Shown: positions 63,926-64,000 of the stretch, in pieces | How the letters are laid out: the number at the start of each line of letters is the position of its first letter | How positions within the stretch are numbered: the first letter of the stretch is position 1 | NCBI GenBank assembly: GCA_000496475.1 | Contig: AYMW01000002.1 | Coordinates: forward strand, 62,001-126,000 | Reading direction: 5' to 3' | DNA: 64,000 nt | DNA from: Betaproteobacteria bacterium MOLA814 | GTDB taxonomy: Bacteria > Pseudomonadota > Gammaproteobacteria > Burkholderiales > Burkholderiaceae_C | The notes under the pieces: generated by a model | What the model was told of the DNA's origin: nothing | The model's input: the letters and a program-made list of their open reading frames with translations, nothing else | Database searches by the model: none | Program-made: the position numbers and the translations under genes

Positions 63926-64000
63926 ATGAATTTGTTGTCATCAATGCGGTACTTGGTGGCGTTAAGCGAACACAAGCACTTTGGACGTGCAGCCGAAGCC
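63926..64000 (+). CDS. LysR-family regulator, OxyR-like (3' end outside window)
   Basis: 25 codons remain before the window edge: MNLLSSMRYLVALSEHKHFG then RAAEA. The pattern YLVAL-x-EHKHFGRAAEA is the start of OxyR-type LysR helix-turn-helix proteins. The upstream 290 bp has no gene. The target and effector cannot be read. Confidence 0.75.
   Translation, partial: MNLLSSMRYLVALSEHKHFGRAAEA

Overview
The window looks like a chromosomal segment of a betaproteobacterium, most likely a Burkholderiales / Comamonadaceae member. The evidence is the housekeeping block exbB-exbD-lpxK-(YcaR-like)-kdsB-adk next to xseA and sodB, a LexA that should read CTGT-N8-ACAG boxes, several TRAP transporters (one of the TAXI type), and moderately GC-rich coding sequence with ATGA/TAATG gene overlaps. 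I see no tRNA, rRNA or CRISPR array.

Layout. 1-6.8 kb: RpiR regulator (cut by the window edge), class III aminotransferase, TAXI-TRAP binding protein, fused TRAP permease and Asp/Glu-racemase-like protein, an apparent uptake and catabolism operon. 6.8-9.65 kb: an AT-rich island with an 8-bp tandem repeat, two degenerate copies of the same IS3-family left end, and one secreted protein gene between them. 9.66-12.2 kb: D-amino-acid transaminase-like enzyme, DUF2520 protein and GST. 12.2-19.1 kb: acyl-CoA metabolism. A Crp/Fnr regulator, an APH-fold kinase and an ACAD10/11-like acyl-CoA dehydrogenase form one operon. A PaaH-like dehydrogenase and a crotonase form another, behind a palindromic operator. 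An unusual 2-hydroxyacid dehydrogenase follows. 19.2-28.2 kb: lexA with two SOS boxes and a divergent asparaginase, the adk/kdsB/lpxK/exbBD operon, xseA and sodB.

28.2-42.5 kb is mixed: a protein carrying the full signature of a halohydrin dehalogenase, MFS and DMT exporters, a DUF2130 protein, a pair of M16 peptidases, an HCCA-isomerase-like protein, an atypical photolyase/cryptochrome, a YlqF GTPase, an orphan ABC ATPase, a histidine phosphatase and a haloacid-dehalogenase-like HAD.

42.6-54.0 kb is the least understood and most interesting part. It holds a HisD-family dehydrogenase, an SDR and a LacI regulator on one strand. These face RidA, a 795-residue protein ending in a DUF3726-like domain, a BCCT transporter with an altered aromatic box, an M19 'dipeptidase' that lacks half its metal ligands, and an aldehyde dehydrogenase, bounded by a LysR regulator. 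I read this as a catabolic locus for an unidentified, probably zwitterionic, compound.

54.1-62.6 kb: GST and an old-yellow-enzyme homologue, then a malonate-use cluster (GntR/FCD regulator, three-part TRAP transporter, malonyl-CoA decarboxylase, malonyl-CoA synthetase). The window ends with a periplasmic parvulin-type isomerase and the first 25 codons of an OxyR-like LysR regulator.

All functional calls come from reading translated motifs and gene context; no database search was run.
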